37,058 nucleotides of DNA. It comes from Mycoplasmataceae bacterium (GTDB taxonomy: Bacteria > Bacillota_I > Bacilli_A > Mycoplasmatales > Mycoplasmoidaceae). The stretch is from NCBI GenBank assembly GCA_031259945.1, contig JAIRKU010000003.1:1-37058 (forward strand). The letters are read 5' to 3'. Below, in pieces: positions 36,925-37,058 of this stretch; position 1 is the stretch's first letter; each line of letters begins with the position of its first letter. The position numbers were made by a program, and so were the translations under genes. The notes below the pieces were generated by a model that worked only from the letters and a program-made list of their open reading frames with translations, had not been told where the DNA came from and made no database searches.

Positions 36925-37058
36925 CTGTTCTTTAGACTGTTGTGAGAATTTCTGCACGTGAGCATTATATATTTCTCTAGCCGTTTTAAATCCAAATTGT
37001 TTTCTCGGATAATCGTTATGTCAGTCTTCAATGTCTTGAATTTCTTTATCAGTTAAAT
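36910..37058 (-). CDS. IS30-family transposase, C-terminal part
   Basis: The last 48 codons are visible, ending at TAA 36912-36910. L-T-D-K-E-I-Q-D-I-E-D-W, then H-N-D-Y-P-R-K-Q-F-G-F-K-T-A-R-E-I-Y is the IS30 C-terminal pattern (family: N-x-R-P-R-K-x-L-G-Y-K-T-P-x-E). One UGA Trp. The DDE catalytic part lies outside the window, so activity cannot be judged. Confidence 0.85.

Larger units (their letters stand above)
36896..37058. mobile_element. End of an IS30-family insertion sequence
   Basis: The outer end begins at about 36896 with ACAGCAATTTGTAATTAG, and the element continues beyond the window. The transposase gene ends inside the terminal repeat. Two further copies of the same end occur at 3488-3510 and 21682-21708 without any transposase. 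Confidence 0.75.

Overview
The window is AT-rich DNA from a mollicute (Mycoplasma/Spiroplasma-like bacterium). The clearest sign is that UGA must be read as tryptophan. pheS, pheT, lysS, topA, lon, ecfT, fumC, trxA (the W of its WCGPC motif) and rubrerythrin are each interrupted by TGA only where the family has Trp, and all become full length with translation table 4. Other signs are lipoprotein signal peptides, very compact operons with 1-nt stop/start overlaps (TAATG), scarce Shine-Dalgarno (SD) sites, decayed genes and an IS30-type element. The gene content (class II fumarase, malic enzyme, 2[4Fe-4S] ferredoxin, rubrerythrin, IspH, PLP sulfur lyase) is richer in redox and iron-sulfur functions than that of classical pathogenic mycoplasmas. 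I cannot name the species.

Layout. 1-3.5 kb is an accessory island: the 5' end of a lipoprotein gene behind a (GA)11 tract and an attenuator-like hairpin; two decayed toxin-antitoxin loci (DinJ/YafQ-like and YefM/YoeB-like) separated by a direct repeat; an unrecognised operon of three small genes behind a structured leader; a truncated fourth reading frame; and a winged-helix/PD-(D/E)XK-like protein gene damaged at its 5' end. 3.6-8.9 kb (minus strand) holds tRNA-Val, -Glu and -Asn, then an operon of isochorismatase-like hydrolase, lysS, a catalytically degenerate AsnA-like protein and a two-nuclease DUF2779-type protein. 8.9-12.7 kb holds pheS-pheT, ferredoxin and tRNA-Arg(TCT). 12.8-15.4 kb (minus) holds a PQ-loop membrane protein, an alpha/beta hydrolase and a trans-sulfuration-family PLP enzyme. 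15.5-18.0 kb holds malic enzyme convergent with fumC. 18.0-21.6 kb holds ruvX-trmR and topA-trxA.

21.6-25.4 kb holds a tiny Cys-rich peptide, a solo IS end, lon under a CIRCE element, a lipoprotein remnant, hpf and a DJ-1-family gene. 25.5-29.0 kb is ecfA1-ecfA2-ecfT-truA. 29.0-31.6 kb holds a decayed GDPD lipoprotein, a LemA-like protein, ispH and tRNA-Arg(CCT). 31.8-36.2 kb holds prs-rnmV, a metallothionein-like peptide divergent from an hxlR-type regulator, rarA and a decayed pepD. 36.2-37.1 kb holds rubrerythrin and the end of an IS30-family transposase.

How the genes work together. Fumarase plus malic enzyme convert fumarate to pyruvate, CO2 and NAD(P)H. Ferredoxin could supply electrons to IspH and rubrerythrin. 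Thioredoxin, DJ-1, rubrerythrin, the HxlR regulator and two Cys-rich peptides suggest an anaerobic or microaerophilic cell that deals with oxidative or metal stress. The most novel-looking items are the hxlR/Cys-rich peptide pair, the structured-leader three-gene cassette, the AsnA-like pseudoenzyme in the lysS operon, and a group of promoters whose -10 box sits 6-12 nt before the start codon, implying leaderless or nearly leaderless mRNAs.
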